Shown: piece after piece, positions 8,956-18,229 of the stretch
How positions within the stretch are numbered: the stretch's first letter is position 1
Layout of the letters: the number at the start of each line of letters is the position of its first letter
Origin: Stutzerimonas chloritidismutans AW-1
GTDB taxonomy: Bacteria > Pseudomonadota > Gammaproteobacteria > Pseudomonadales > Pseudomonadaceae
Length of the DNA stretch: 64,000 nucleotides
Direction of reading: 5' to 3'
Assembly (NCBI RefSeq): GCF_000495915.1
Contig: NZ_AOFQ01000002.1
Location: forward strand, 20,667 to 84,666
Program-made: the position numbers and the translations under genes
The notes under the pieces: model-generated
Database searches by the model: none
Told to the model about the DNA's origin: nothing
The model's input: only the letters and a program-made list of their open reading frames with translations

Positions 8956-10284
8956 ATGAAATCACTGCTGCACCCAGGCAGGGTTGTCTCGCTCGTTTTT
9001 CTCTTCGCCATTCTCTGCGGTACAGCGTTGCTGTCATTGCCCGCTGCCCAAGCCCAGGGCGAGTCGGCGCCGTGGATCACCGCCTTCTTCACCGCCGTGT
9101 CAGCGGTCAGCGTTACCGGCCTGGTGGTGGTCGACACCGGCACCTATTGGTCGACCTTCGGCCAGGTGGTGATCATGCTGCTGTTCCAGCTCGGTGGCTT
9201 CGGCATGATGACCCTGGCAACCCTGCTCGGGTTGCTGGTCAACCGCTCGTTTCACCTACGAACCAAACTGATCGCCCAGGCCGAATCCCACGTGCTGGGG
9301 CTGGGTGACATCACCAGCGTGGCGAAGCTTGTTCTGGTGGTGACGCTGGTAATGGAGCTGGCGGTGATGCTGCTGCTCACCCTGCGTTTGCATCTGACAT
9401 ACGGCCTCTCCTGGGGCGATGCAGCCTGGAGCGGGCTGTTCCACGCGGTGTCGGCATTCAACAACGCCGGGTTCTCTATTCACGGCGACGGTCTGGTCCG
9501 CTATGCCACCGATGCGCTGGTCCTGACACCGGTGATGAGCGCCATCGTGATCGGCGGGATCGGCTTTCCGGTGCTCTACGATCTGCGCAGCAAGTGGACC
9601 GATCCGCGGCATTGGTCGCTGCACACCAAGCTGACGCTGTCCGGGACTGGGGTATTGCTGGCAGGCGGCTTCCTGGCCGTGTTGCTGTTCGAGTGGTCCA
9701 ACCCGGGCACGCTCGGCCCGATGGCCTGGGCGGACAAGATGCTCTCGGCGGCCTTCGTTTCCGTCTCGGCGCGTACAGCCGGCTTCAATGCCCTCGACAT
9801 CGGCGCGCTGACCCACGAGAGCTGGGCGCTGCACTATTTTCTGATGTTCATTGGCGGTGGCAGTGCCGGGACCGCGGGCGGGGTCAAGGTCGGGACGGTG
9901 GCCATCCTGGCGCTGATGGTGATCGCCGAGATTCGCGGCCGGCCCGATGTCGAGGCGTTTGGTCGCCGGGTCGGTAGTTCGGCGCAGCGCCAGGCTATCA
10001 CCGTGCTGGTGCTGGGCAGCGCGCTGGTGGTGCTGGGTACGCTGGTCATCCTGCGCGACACCGATATCCCGACCGATCAGGTCATCTTCGAAGTCATTTC
10101 GGCATTCGGCACGGTCGGCCTGTCCACCGGCATTACCGCGGACCTGCCGGAAACCAGTCAGCTCATGCTGACCCTACTGATGTATGTCGGTCGGGTCGGC
10201 ACCATCACGCTGGCCGCTTCCCTCGCACTGGGGGAGCACCGCATGCCATACCGCTATCCGGAGGAACACCCAATTGTTGGCTAA
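8956..10284 (+). CDS. ktrB: TrkH/KtrB-type potassium transporter, membrane subunit
   Basis: Potassium-translocating subunit of a Ktr-type uptake system in the inner membrane; 442 residues from ATG 8956, the usual KtrB size. The four-fold pore repeats are recognisable: TAVSAVSVTGLVVVDTGTYW, HAVSAFNNAGFSIHGDG, VSVSARTAGFNALDIGAL and EVISAFGTVGLSTGITADL, each with the conserved selectivity-filter glycine. The upstream frame back to 8860 is unlike the family and was left out. A small palindrome CCGCCG-ATTC-CGGCGG lies at 8907-8922. The stop overlaps the ktrA start. Confidence 0.9.
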   Translation: MKSLLHPGRVVSLVFLFAILCGTALLSLPAAQAQGESAPWITAFFTAVSAVSVTGLVVVDTGTYWSTFGQVVIMLLFQLGGFGMMTLATLLGLLVNRSFHLRTKLIAQAESHVLGLGDITSVAKLVLVVTLVMELAVMLLLTLRLHLTYGLSWGDAAWSGLFHAVSAFNNAGFSIHGDGLVRYATDALVLTPVMSAIVIGGIGFPVLYDLRSKWTDPRHWSLHTKLTLSGTGVLLAGGFLAVLLFEWSNPGTLGPMAWADKMLSAAFVSVSARTAGFNALDIGALTHESWALHYFLMFIGGGSAGTAGGVKVGTVAILALMVIAEIRGRPDVEAFGRRVGSSAQRQAITVLVLGSALVVLGTLVILRDTDIPTDQVIFEVISAFGTVGLSTGITADLPETSQLMLTLLMYVGRVGTITLAASLALGEHRMPYRYPEEHPIVG

Positions 10285-10978
10285 ATTGTTGTTTTCAGAG
10301 CAGTTTTCTTTCTCTAAAGGCGACAGCGTGGTGGTCATCGGGCTGGGGCGGTTCGGCAGTTCGGTGGCGCGCTCATTGACGCGTCTGGGCCATGACGTGA
10401 TGGGTATCGATCAGGCGGCGGAGCCGGTGCACACCTGGGCCGACCTGCTGACCCATGCGGTGCAGGCCGATTCCACCAATGTCATGGCGCTGCGGCAGCT
10501 GGGCGTCGCCGATTTTCCCCACGCGATCGTCGGCATCGGCTCCGACATGGCGGCAAGCCTGATGACCATCATGGCGCTGACCGAGCTGGGCATCAAAGAC
10601 ATCTGGGTCAAGGCGCTGACCGCCGAGCACGGACAGATCGCGACGCGGATCGGCGCGCATCATGTGGTCTACCCCGAGGCGGACATGGGCGAGCGGGTTG
10701 CCCATCTGATCTCCGGGCGGATGGTGGATTTCATCGAGTTCGACGACGGCTTCGCCATCGCCAAGATCCATGCGCCGGAACGCGTTCATAACGCGACGCT
10801 CGCCGCAGCCGGGGTGCGCGAGAAGTTCGGCGTGACCGTTGTTGGCCTCAAGCGCGCCAATGAGGATTTTCAGCATGCGACGCCCAGCACCCAGGTGCTG
10901 CCGGGTGATCTGCTGATCGTTTCGGGCCCGACCCATGACATCCAGCGTTTCGCCGGCCAGGGGCGCAAGCGAAGCTGA
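10274..10978 (+). CDS. ktrA: TrkA/KtrA-family potassium channel regulatory subunit
   Basis: Cytoplasmic gating subunit that binds nucleotides and controls KtrB. It is 234 residues with one RCK_N Rossmann domain (VVVIGLGRFGSSVARSL, glycine motif GLGRFG) and one RCK_C domain (from about residue 135). The single-unit size matches KtrA rather than the duplicated TrkA. The start is TTG at 10274 (or TTG 10277): GGAGGA at 10260-10265 is correctly spaced, no ATG is available, and the gene overlaps the ktrB stop by 11 bases. Together they form a two-gene operon. Confidence 0.9.
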   Translation: MLAKLLFSEQFSFSKGDSVVVIGLGRFGSSVARSLTRLGHDVMGIDQAAEPVHTWADLLTHAVQADSTNVMALRQLGVADFPHAIVGIGSDMAASLMTIMALTELGIKDIWVKALTAEHGQIATRIGAHHVVYPEADMGERVAHLISGRMVDFIEFDDGFAIAKIHAPERVHNATLAAAGVREKFGVTVVGLKRANEDFQHATPSTQVLPGDLLIVSGPTHDIQRFAGQGRKRS

Positions 10979-11109
10979 GGCCTGGAGCTACGCGCTCCTT
11001 TAGTGCGGCAGCCGAGAGGCGACTACGCTTCTCGGGCGGTCGAGCCTGCGGTTCAGTGATCGATAGCCTGGGCTCGCTGCTTCCTTCGTTGAATTAGAGG
11101 ACGCCGAAC

Positions 11110-11522
11110 GTGAATTCATTAACTGGGGGCTGCCTGTGCGGCAACCTGCGGATCGTGACGGCGGGGCAGCCCTATCGGGTCGGGATCTGCCACTGCCTGG
11201 ACTGCCGCAAGCATCATGGTGCTTTGTTCTACGCAGCTGCGGTGTTCCCGCAGGATGCGGTAACCGTCGAGGGCGAGACGGCCGAATATGCCGGACGGCA
11301 TTTCTGCCCGAGCTGTGGCTCCCCGGGTTTTTTCCCCCCCCCCCGTCGGTTTTTTCCCGCCTCGCCGATGAACTCGAGGTGCATCTCGGCGCCCTGGATG
11401 CACCCGACCAACTGACGCCGACCTACGAATGCTGGACCGTGCGTCGCGAAGGCTGGCTGCCGCCGTTTCCGCTCATCCGGCGCTACCAGCATGATCGCGA
11501 CGACTCCAGCCGCTTCGAATGA
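11110..11522 (+). pseudogene. GFA-family (CENP-V/glutathione-dependent formaldehyde-activating) gene, frameshifted
   Basis: Zinc-binding GFA-fold protein. Starting at GTG 11110 it reads well through the cysteine motifs GGCLCGNL, CHCLDCRKHHGA and FCPSCGSP. It then runs into an inserted stretch that changes frame and stops at 11415. The natural C-terminus (SRLADELEVHLGALDAP, ending at 11522) continues in another frame. Removing 23 bases (11327-11349) restores one continuous frame of about 129 residues reading SCGSPVFSRLADEL. Either the gene is broken or this is an assembly error at a homopolymer. Substrate unknown. Confidence 0.8.
11327..11349 (+). repeat. 23-base insertion with C11 homopolymer inside the GFA gene
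   Basis: The segment begins GTTTTTTCCC and continues into an uninterrupted run of eleven C (11334-11344). It is followed directly by a second GTTTTTTCCC (11349-11358) belonging to the original gene. It therefore looks like an imperfect local duplication. Its length of 23 is not a multiple of three and explains the frameshift. Confidence 0.7.
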
Positions 11523-11525
11523 GCG

Positions 11526-13874
11526 TCATTGGCCGCTGGCGATCAGCGGCTGCTCGGTCTTCTGCGTGTTCGGCAGCACGCGAATCGCGATGAATTTCGA
11601 AGTCGGCGTGTGGCTGCGCTCGCCAAAGCTCTCCAGCGGCACCAGCGGGTTGGTTTCCGGGTAGTAGGCGGCGGCTTGGCCGGGCGGGGTGTCGTAGGCG
11701 AGCAGGGTGAAACCGCGCACGCGGCGCTCGATACCGTCATCCCACAGCGAAATCAGATCGACTTGCTGCCCGGCTTCCAGGCCCAGCCGCTGGATGTCGG
11801 CGGGATTGACGAACACCACATCGCGCATGCCTTTCACCCCACGATAGCGATCATCCAGACCATAGAGCGTGGTGTTGTACTGATCGTGGGAGCGCAACGT
11901 CTGCAGGATCAGGTCGGCCTCCACGCCGCCGTGGCGGGCCTGCTCGGGTAGCAGATCGGCCGGCAACGGGTGCGCCTTGAACTCGGCGCGACCGCTGGCG
12001 GTGTTCCATTCGCGCCGGGCGGCGGCGTTGCCCAGGTAGAAACCGCCAGGGCGATGCAGACGGTGGTCGAAGCCGGTGAAACCGGGAATGGTCGCCGCGA
12101 TCAGCGCGCGGATACGGGCGTAGTCCTCCACCAGCCAGAGCCAATCCAGCGGACGTTTGTCCAGCGTGGCGGCGGCGATGCCGGCGACGATGGCCGGCTC
12201 CGAGCGCATCTCGGCGGACGCGGGCTCGAGCTGGCCGCGCGAGGCGTGGATCATGCTGAACGAGTCTTCCACGGTGACCGCCTGCGGGCCGCAGGCCTGG
12301 CGGTCTATGTCGGTGCGGCCGAGGCACGGCAGGATCAGCGCGTCGCGGCCCATGGTCAGGTGGCTGCGGTTGAGCTTGGTGCTGATCTGTACGGTCAGCG
12401 CGCAGTTGCGCAGCGCCTGCTGCGTGCGCGGGGTGTCCGGCGTGGCCTGGGCGAAGTTGCCGCCCAGACCGATGAACACCTTGACCTGCCCGGCGAGCAT
12501 GGCCTGGATGCATTCCACGGTGTTGTAGCCGGGCTGGCGCGGCATTGGCAGGTCGAACTGGCGCTGCAGTGCATCGAGCAGCGCAAGCGGCGGCCGCTCA
12601 TTGATGCCCATGGTGCGGTCGCCCTGCACGTTGCTGTGGCCGCGCACCGGGCAGGCGCCAGCGCCGGGCTTGCCAAGGTTGCCGCGTAGGAGCAGCAGGT
12701 TGGCGATTTCCTGGATGGTCGCCACCGAGTGACGGTGCTGGGTGATGCCCATCGCCCAGCAGACGATGGCCCTTTCCGCGTTGCGATAGATCGCGGCGGC
12801 GTGGCGAATGGTTTCGCGGTCGAGCCCCGACTGCTGCTCGATGAGCGCCCAGGGCGTGGCTTCGACCTCGGCCAGGTAGGCCTCCAGCCCGTGGCTGTGC
12901 TCAGCCAGAAACGCGTGATCGAACACTGCCGGCGCGCCGCTGGACTGGGCTTCCTGCTCCCATTGCAGCAGGTACTTGGCGATACCGCGCAGCACCGCGA
13001 GATCGCCACCGAGATTGGGCCGCAAGTAGGCACTGTGAGTTGGCGCGTCCTGATTGGCGAGCATCTCGATGGGCTTCTGCGGGTGCTGGAAGCGCTCCAG
13101 CCCGCGCTCGCGCAATGGATTGAAGCAGACCACCTGAGCACCGCGTTCCACAGCCTGACGCAATGGTTCGAGCATGCGCGGATGGTTGGTGCCGGGGTTC
13201 TGCCCGAGAACGAAGATCGCATCGGCGTGATCGAAATCCTCCAGCGTCACCGTGCCCTTGCCGACGCCGATGGATTCGGTCAGGGCGACGCCGCTGGCCT
13301 CGTGGCACATGTTCGAGCAGTCGGGAAAATTGTTGGTGCCGAAGCTGCGACCGAACAGCTGGTAGAGATAGGCCGCTTCGTTGCTGGCCCGACCGGACGT
13401 GTAGAAGGCTGCCTGGTGCGGGCTGTCCAGGCCGTTCAGGTGATGGGCGATCAGCGCAAAGGCATCGTCCCAGCTGATCGGCAGGTAGCGGTCGCTGGCG
13501 GCGTCGTAACGGACCGGTTCGCTCAGGCGGCCCTGGTATTCGAGCCAGTAATCGCTTTGCTGGCGTAATTGGCTGACGCTGTGGCGGGCGAAGAACGCGG
13601 CGTCCACCAGACGCCGCGTCGCTTCCCAGTTCACTGCCTTGGCGCCGTTTTCGCAGAACTTCACCGCACCGGCCTCCGGCGAATCACCCCAGGCGCAGCC
13701 GGGGCAGTCGAAGCCGCCGTTCTGGTTGGTGCGCAGCATGGCGCGGATGTTCTTCAGCGCGTTGCCGCTGCCGAGCCAGGCGCTGGCCACGCTGCGCAGC
13801 GCGCCCCAGCCGCCTGCCGGACCGGCGTAGGGCTGGAAACGGGTGGCGGGATGGAAGCGGGACGTGCGGCTCAT
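11526..13874 (-). CDS. FdhF/YdeP-family molybdopterin oxidoreductase
   Basis: Formate-dehydrogenase-H-like molybdoenzyme of the YdeP subfamily, 782 residues, cytoplasmic (no Tat signal). Seen: GGFDCPGCAWGDSP and FCENGAKAVNWEAT near the N-terminus, YTSGRASNEAAYLYQLF with NFPDCSNMCHEASG in the molybdopterin domain, FVLGQNPGTNHPRM, and a C-terminal molydop-binding domain (LRSHDQYNTTLYGLDDRYRGVKG). The start at ATG 13874 overlaps the fdhD stop (ATGA), so the pair is coupled; the open frame further upstream only shadows fdhD. The physiological substrate of YdeP-type enzymes is not settled; formate oxidation is a family-based guess supported by the neighbouring fdhD. Confidence 0.9.
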   Translation of the reverse strand: MSRTSRFHPATRFQPYAGPAGGWGALRSVASAWLGSGNALKNIRAMLRTNQNGGFDCPGCAWGDSPEAGAVKFCENGAKAVNWEATRRLVDAAFFARHSVSQLRQQSDYWLEYQGRLSEPVRYDAASDRYLPISWDDAFALIAHHLNGLDSPHQAAFYTSGRASNEAAYLYQLFGRSFGTNNFPDCSNMCHEASGVALTESIGVGKGTVTLEDFDHADAIFVLGQNPGTNHPRMLEPLRQAVERGAQVVCFNPLRERGLERFQHPQKPIEMLANQDAPTHSAYLRPNLGGDLAVLRGIAKYLLQWEQEAQSSGAPAVFDHAFLAEHSHGLEAYLAEVEATPWALIEQQSGLDRETIRHAAAIYRNAERAIVCWAMGITQHRHSVATIQEIANLLLLRGNLGKPGAGACPVRGHSNVQGDRTMGINERPPLALLDALQRQFDLPMPRQPGYNTVECIQAMLAGQVKVFIGLGGNFAQATPDTPRTQQALRNCALTVQISTKLNRSHLTMGRDALILPCLGRTDIDRQACGPQAVTVEDSFSMIHASRGQLEPASAEMRSEPAIVAGIAAATLDKRPLDWLWLVEDYARIRALIAATIPGFTGFDHRLHRPGGFYLGNAAARREWNTASGRAEFKAHPLPADLLPEQARHGGVEADLILQTLRSHDQYNTTLYGLDDRYRGVKGMRDVVFVNPADIQRLGLEAGQQVDLISLWDDGIERRVRGFTLLAYDTPPGQAAAYYPETNPLVPLESFGERSHTPTSKFIAIRVLPNTQKTEQPLIASGQ

Positions 13875-14674
13875 GGGTGGCATCCGTTCTGTTCGGGCAG
13901 CGCAGGTGCCGGGCTGTAGACCCGTGGCGCGCTGTGGTGGGGCAGGTGAATGAGGTTGAGGTGATGCCGACGCGCCCACTCGACGGTCAGGTGGGTCGGC
14001 GCGGACAGACTGACCAGCGTGCCGATGCCGGCGCGCACGGCCTTGTGGATCAGCTCCAGGCTGCAGCGGCTGGTGACCACAACGAAGCCTTCGCTCGGGG
14101 TACGGCGCTGCAGCGTCAGCGCACCGATCAGCTTGTCCAGGGCGTTGTGCCGGCCGATGTCCTCGCGGCACAGGGCGATCTCTCCGTTGCCGTCGACATA
14201 CAGCGCCGCGTGCAGTGCGCCGCTGTCGCGGGCCAGCAGCTGGGCGTTGGCGATGCGCTGGCGCAGATCGTGGAAATGTCCTTCGGGCGGCAGATCGATT
14301 GGCGAAAGTGGTGCGAGCTGCGGCAATGCCTGCTCCAGCGCCTGCACACCGCACAGGCCACAACCGCTGTGGCCGGCCAACTGCCGTCGTTGCTGCTTGA
14401 TGTGCCAGAACGCCCGCGGGCTCACCTGCACTTCGGCATGCTGCGCGCAGCCATCGCCTCGCAAGCGCAGGTCGCGTAGATCATCGATGCGCTCGATCAA
14501 GCCGCCGCTCAGGCTGAAGCCGATAACGAAGTCTTCCAGATCCAGCGGTGTCACCATGATCACGGCCTGATTGAGGCCGTTGTAGCTGATGGCCAAGGCA
14601 CATTCGTCAGCCAAGGGTGCCGCGCCGAGATCCGGAGCACTGGCGCTTGGGGCGTTGAGGGTGGCGTATTGCAT
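13871..14674 (-). CDS. fdhD: Formate dehydrogenase accessory sulfurtransferase FdhD
   Basis: Carries sulfur from the cysteine desulfurase to the molybdenum cofactor, which formate dehydrogenases need for activity. 267 residues; the key CxxC motif is present in SGCGLCGVQALEQ (about 110-122). The other conserved blocks are also visible: REDIGRHNALDKLIG (nucleotide-binding region) and VVVTSRCSLELIHKAVRAGI. Its stop overlaps the start of the molybdoenzyme gene, its expected client. Confidence 0.93.
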   Translation of the reverse strand: MQYATLNAPSASAPDLGAAPLADECALAISYNGLNQAVIMVTPLDLEDFVIGFSLSGGLIERIDDLRDLRLRGDGCAQHAEVQVSPRAFWHIKQQRRQLAGHSGCGLCGVQALEQALPQLAPLSPIDLPPEGHFHDLRQRIANAQLLARDSGALHAALYVDGNGEIALCREDIGRHNALDKLIGALTLQRRTPSEGFVVVTSRCSLELIHKAVRAGIGTLVSLSAPTHLTVEWARRHHLNLIHLPHHSAPRVYSPAPALPEQNGCHP

Positions 14675-14775
14675 GGCGATGGCCTGCGACAGGTCGACGC
14701 AGGGAGCCTAGAAGCGCAGGGAGGGATCGTCCAATCGCTATGTTCGATAGGGTGATCGAGCGTATCGATCGCCCG

Positions 14776-15678
14776 TCAGGGGATGGCTGGTCTTTGCCGC
14801 TGTAAAAGCTCGTATGCCTCGTTGAAGCAGGCCTCGCCCAGCGCGGAGCGCGGTGAGCCGCGACGCAGGATCAGCCCCAGCGGCGCGAGGGTACTGGCGT
14901 TGTCGATGGGCGTCAGGGTCAGTCGGCTGTCCAGTGCTTCGAGGCCGCTATCCAGCGGCATGATTGCGCAACACAGTCCGGCGCCTACGGCCTGCAGCAG
15001 ATGATGCACGGCATCGGTCTGCAGTCGCGGTGCCAGGCTCAGGCCACGGCTACGCAGTGCGTGGTCGATGGACTGGCGAAAGTGCATGCCGCCGGTCAAA
15101 AGACCGAGCGGAAGATCGGCGAGCGCTTCCCAGCGCAGCGATGGCGCGTCGAAGCGAAAATGGCGCTCGTCATGCAACAGCCCCATGCGGGTTCCGCCGA
15201 GCGGTAGGCTGGTGAAGTGCGTGTCATCCAGCCGCTCCAGGTAGGACAGGCCGAGGTCCAGCAGATTGCGATTGAGCCGTTCGAGAATCTGATCGCTGCT
15301 CAACGCGAACAACTCGAAGCGCAGGTTCGGGTGGCGCTCGCCGAAGGCCTGCACCAATTGCATCGGGTCGAAACCGGCCAGCGGCACCACGCCCAGGCGC
15401 AAGGTGCCGACCAGCTGGCCACGGCAGGAGGCGGCTTCGGCCAGCAGGCCGTCCTGTGCGGCGAGCAGGCTGCGCGCCCAGGCCAGGATGCGTTCGCCTT
15501 CGGGGGTGAAGCCTTCGAAACGCTGGCTGCGGATCACCAGTTGCAGGCCGAGCTCATCTTCGAGACCGCGCAGGCGCATCGACAGCGTCGGCTGAGTGAC
15601 ATGGCAGCGCGCCGCGGCCTGACCGAAATGACGCGTTTCATCCAGCGCCACGAGAAACTTCAGCTGCTTGATATCCAT
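14776..15678 (-). CDS. LysR-family transcriptional regulator
   Basis: 300 residues from ATG 15678. The N-terminal winged helix-turn-helix (about 1-60; QLKFLVALDETRHFGQAAA, then VTQPTLSMRLRGLEDELG) is followed by a periplasmic-binding-protein-like effector domain. It is co-directional with and 101 bases upstream of fdhD and the molybdoenzyme, which it may control. LysR genes more often regulate divergent neighbours, so the link is weak. Effector unknown. Confidence 0.87.
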   Translation of the reverse strand: MDIKQLKFLVALDETRHFGQAAARCHVTQPTLSMRLRGLEDELGLQLVIRSQRFEGFTPEGERILAWARSLLAAQDGLLAEAASCRGQLVGTLRLGVVPLAGFDPMQLVQAFGERHPNLRFELFALSSDQILERLNRNLLDLGLSYLERLDDTHFTSLPLGGTRMGLLHDERHFRFDAPSLRWEALADLPLGLLTGGMHFRQSIDHALRSRGLSLAPRLQTDAVHHLLQAVGAGLCCAIMPLDSGLEALDSRLTLTPIDNASTLAPLGLILRRGSPRSALGEACFNEAYELLQRQRPAIP

Positions 15679-15723
15679 GCCCGCTCGCCTCGAAGGTAGT
15701 GCGGACGGCACCTTAGCATGCCG

Positions 15724-16761
15724 TCAGGGGGCGTCGAACAGCGGCTGCAGCCCGCTGGGCACCACGCCGGTCCAGCGCTTGAAGGCGCGACGGAAGTTGG
15801 TGGTGTCGTTGAAGCCGAGGTGCCGCGCCACGGCCTCGTTGCCTAGGCCGCGGGCCTGATAGAGGTAGAGCGCAACGTGCGTGCGCACCAGATCGAGCTG
15901 TTCCTGGAAGTGCGTGCCGTGCTTGGCCAGCTTGCGCTTGAGCGTCGCCGGACTCATGGCGAACGCCAGCGCGACGCGCTCCAGGTTCAGTGGCTCGCGG
16001 ATGTTGTCATGCAGGTATTGGTAGAACGCATCGAGAAACGCACAGGGGCCTTCCAGCGCCTCGATCTGCTGCTGGCTGGCCTGCTGCGCGACCTGGCCTA
16101 CCGTGGCCGAAGCATCGGGCCAGGGCTGATGCAGGTACTCGCGAGGCAGGCTGAGCAGGGTCAGGTGGCGGTCGAACTGCAGCGCGTCACCCAGGTGCAC
16201 CCAGTACTGCTCGACATGGCGCGGTTGCGGGTAGGCGAACTGGAAACGCCACGGCAGGCGCAGGCCGCTGCCGCGCTTGCACAACGCGACGATGGCGGTC
16301 AGGTGCGCTTCGATGAGAAACCGTTGGTGGCGGCCTGCGCTGCCGTTGTCCAGCCAATAGATGTGCAGCTGCTGCTCGTCCAGCAGCAGCCTTGGCGCCA
16401 GCAGCGGGCAGAGCAGGGCGCGGAACTGGCTAAGACGCTCCAGCGCCTGTTCGAGGTTGCCGGCATTGGCCAGTGCCAGGCTGACATCGCCGTAGTGCCC
16501 GGGCAACAGGCGCTGGCCAAACAGAAAGCTGCTGTCCGCAGCACCCAACAAGCGCTCGGTATTGCCGATGAGCGTCAGCAGCTGCTCCGGGCTGACGCGG
16601 GCGCGGCCGCTGGCGACGTCCTCGTAGAACAGCCCGCTGCCGCGCAGCAGCGCATGGCTGTCGATACCGCGCGAGAGCGCCAGGTCGAGCAACACCGCCG
16701 GCTGGTGGTGCGCGGCGATGAAGCGGGTGTCCCATTCGTACCAGCGTAACGGGCTTTCCAT
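15724..16761 (-). CDS. AraC-family regulator with arabinose-binding-type N-domain
   Basis: 345 residues from ATG 16761. The N-terminal region (about 20-200) resembles the Arabinose_bd (PF12625) sensing domain common in Pseudomonas AraC proteins such as OruR. The C-terminal DNA-binding domain (about 240-340) ends with LGFNDTTNFRRAFKRWTGVVPSGLQ. It starts seven bases after the GGDEF gene stop and ends 45 bases before the LysR gene, so all three may share a transcript. Target genes unknown. Confidence 0.86.
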   Translation of the reverse strand: MESPLRWYEWDTRFIAAHHQPAVLLDLALSRGIDSHALLRGSGLFYEDVASGRARVSPEQLLTLIGNTERLLGAADSSFLFGQRLLPGHYGDVSLALANAGNLEQALERLSQFRALLCPLLAPRLLLDEQQLHIYWLDNGSAGRHQRFLIEAHLTAIVALCKRGSGLRLPWRFQFAYPQPRHVEQYWVHLGDALQFDRHLTLLSLPREYLHQPWPDASATVGQVAQQASQQQIEALEGPCAFLDAFYQYLHDNIREPLNLERVALAFAMSPATLKRKLAKHGTHFQEQLDLVRTHVALYLYQARGLGNEAVARHLGFNDTTNFRRAFKRWTGVVPSGLQPLFDAP

Positions 16762-16768
16762 GGTCGCC

Positions 16769-17683
16769 TCAGGCGCAGCGTGGCAGGGACTGCTTGGCCT
16801 TGGCCAAACCGAGGTTGAGGCGTTTGAGCAACTGCTCGGCATCGTCGTCGAAGGCCATTACCACTGCGGTACTGGCGCGCAGATGCAGGCGTTCGCCGTG
16901 CTGGCGCGTCTTGTGCGCGAGGCTGGCGACGGCGGTCTGCAACTCCTCGGCGAGCTGCCGCGCCTGTTGCTCGGCGGTATCGGGCAGCAGCACGACGAAG
17001 CGATCCCCGGCGAGGCGGCAGAGCAGGTCCTGATGGCGCAGGTTGAGCACCAGCAACTGCGCCACGGCCTGCAACACGAGGTCGCCTTCTTCCTGGCCGT
17101 AGCGCTGGTTGACCCGACTGAACTCGTCGAGATCCACCGCCAGCAGCGACAGCGGCCTTTGCTCGTCGGCGGCCTGGCGCAGGGCCGAGTCCAGTTGCCG
17201 ACGCAGGTACTCGGCCGTGCCGAGCGGGGTCAGGTTGTCGAACAGGCGATGCTCGCGGAAAAGCCGTTCGCGCTTGTGCATCTGCGCGTTGATGGCGTGC
17301 TGTTCCTGGTTCAGGTGGTAGATGCCGAACGTCAGCAGGATCAGGCCGACCGGCATGGGCGCGGTTTCCAGCCAGTTGTCCCAGGCGATGTTGGCGGGGA
17401 TCTGGATGAACTCATCGAGCAGGTCCATCCACCAGGAAAAGCAGATGCAGGCCAGCCCCAGCGCCAGCAACCGCGTCACCCGGCCGGCCGGGCGGCTGTG
17501 CAGCAGCATGATCAGCCAGGCGAGGGCGAGGGCAGCGCAACCGCCTTCGCCGACCACGTCCATCCAGTCGATCTCGCCCCAGGATTTGAGCTGGCCGACG
17601 GCGAGGAGCAGCTGCAGGCCGACGTTGGCGGCCAGGGCGAGGCCGAGGAGGGTTAGGGTGTGAAGTTTGAGGAGGGATTTCAT
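16769..17683 (-). CDS. Membrane GGDEF-domain protein with degenerate active site
   Basis: 304 residues. Four or so N-terminal transmembrane helices (LLGLALAANVGLQLLLA, ALALAWLIMLL and others, to about residue 120), a short coiled linker, then a GGDEF fold (about 150-300; LSLLAVDLDEFSRVNQRYGQEEGDLVL). In active diguanylate cyclases the signature is R-x-GGDEF. Here it reads RLAGDRFVVLL: the first Gly is Ala and the metal-binding Glu is Arg. Cyclase activity is therefore doubtful and a GTP- or effector-binding role is possible. ATG 17683 has GGAG five bases upstream. Confidence 0.87.
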   Translation of the reverse strand: MKSLLKLHTLTLLGLALAANVGLQLLLAVGQLKSWGEIDWMDVVGEGGCAALALAWLIMLLHSRPAGRVTRLLALGLACICFSWWMDLLDEFIQIPANIAWDNWLETAPMPVGLILLTFGIYHLNQEQHAINAQMHKRERLFREHRLFDNLTPLGTAEYLRRQLDSALRQAADEQRPLSLLAVDLDEFSRVNQRYGQEEGDLVLQAVAQLLVLNLRHQDLLCRLAGDRFVVLLPDTAEQQARQLAEELQTAVASLAHKTRQHGERLHLRASTAVVMAFDDDAEQLLKRLNLGLAKAKQSLPRCA

Positions 17684-17924
17684 CGGGTCTCCGTGGCGAG
17701 GGATCGCGCCAGTGCGTGAGGGCACGGAAACAGATGGATGTGACGGTTGGATGAATGGGGTGGGGGTTGAATTGGCTCAGGGTTTTTTTGGTTGATTGGA
17801 CAGTTTGGTGGGGGGCTCGGGAATGTGGTTTGTCCTGATGGATCGGATCAGTTCTGGACGAGGTGCTTGCTGCATCGAGTCGATGCCGATTGCCGAGTTG
17901 CCTGGCGATTTAGGTTTCGCCCTG

Positions 17925-18180
17925 CTGGCGAGTCACTTTCTCTTGCCTGGCCAAGAGAAAGTAACCAAAGAGAAGGCCACCCCGACATCCGGGTTTTGCT
18001 TCGCAAAACTCCCCTCCCTCCGGCGCTGCTCCGGGGGCCGGGCTCGGCGCCCCCTCACGAAGGGACGTCCCTGTCCCTTCACTCCTCGCTCGGCGTCCTG
18101 CCTCGCGTCCCCCTGCGCAACGCCTACGCTCGGCCTCCTGACGGGGGAGTTAGTCCGAGATGCCTGACAGATAGAGAGGC
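17925..18180 (+). repeat. Interspersed intergenic repeat, left arm (+ orientation)
   Basis: Non-coding GC-rich segment opening with GCCAAGAGAAAGTAACCAAA, then many short inverted repeats such as GGTTTTGCTTCGCAAAACTC. This style of sequence recurs between genes in Pseudomonas and Xanthomonas genomes, where it often yields spurious small proteins. It is one of two arms in opposite orientation; copy number elsewhere cannot be judged here. Confidence 0.5.
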
Positions 18181-18229
18181 TTGGTTTGTAGTTTTTGATC
18201 GATTGAAAACTATCAGGCGACTCCAATCG

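Noticed and set aside
13875..14363. N-terminal extension of the YdeP-type enzyme
   Set aside because: The frame is open upstream but overlaps fdhD out of frame and lacks similarity; ATG 13874 is coupled to the fdhD stop.
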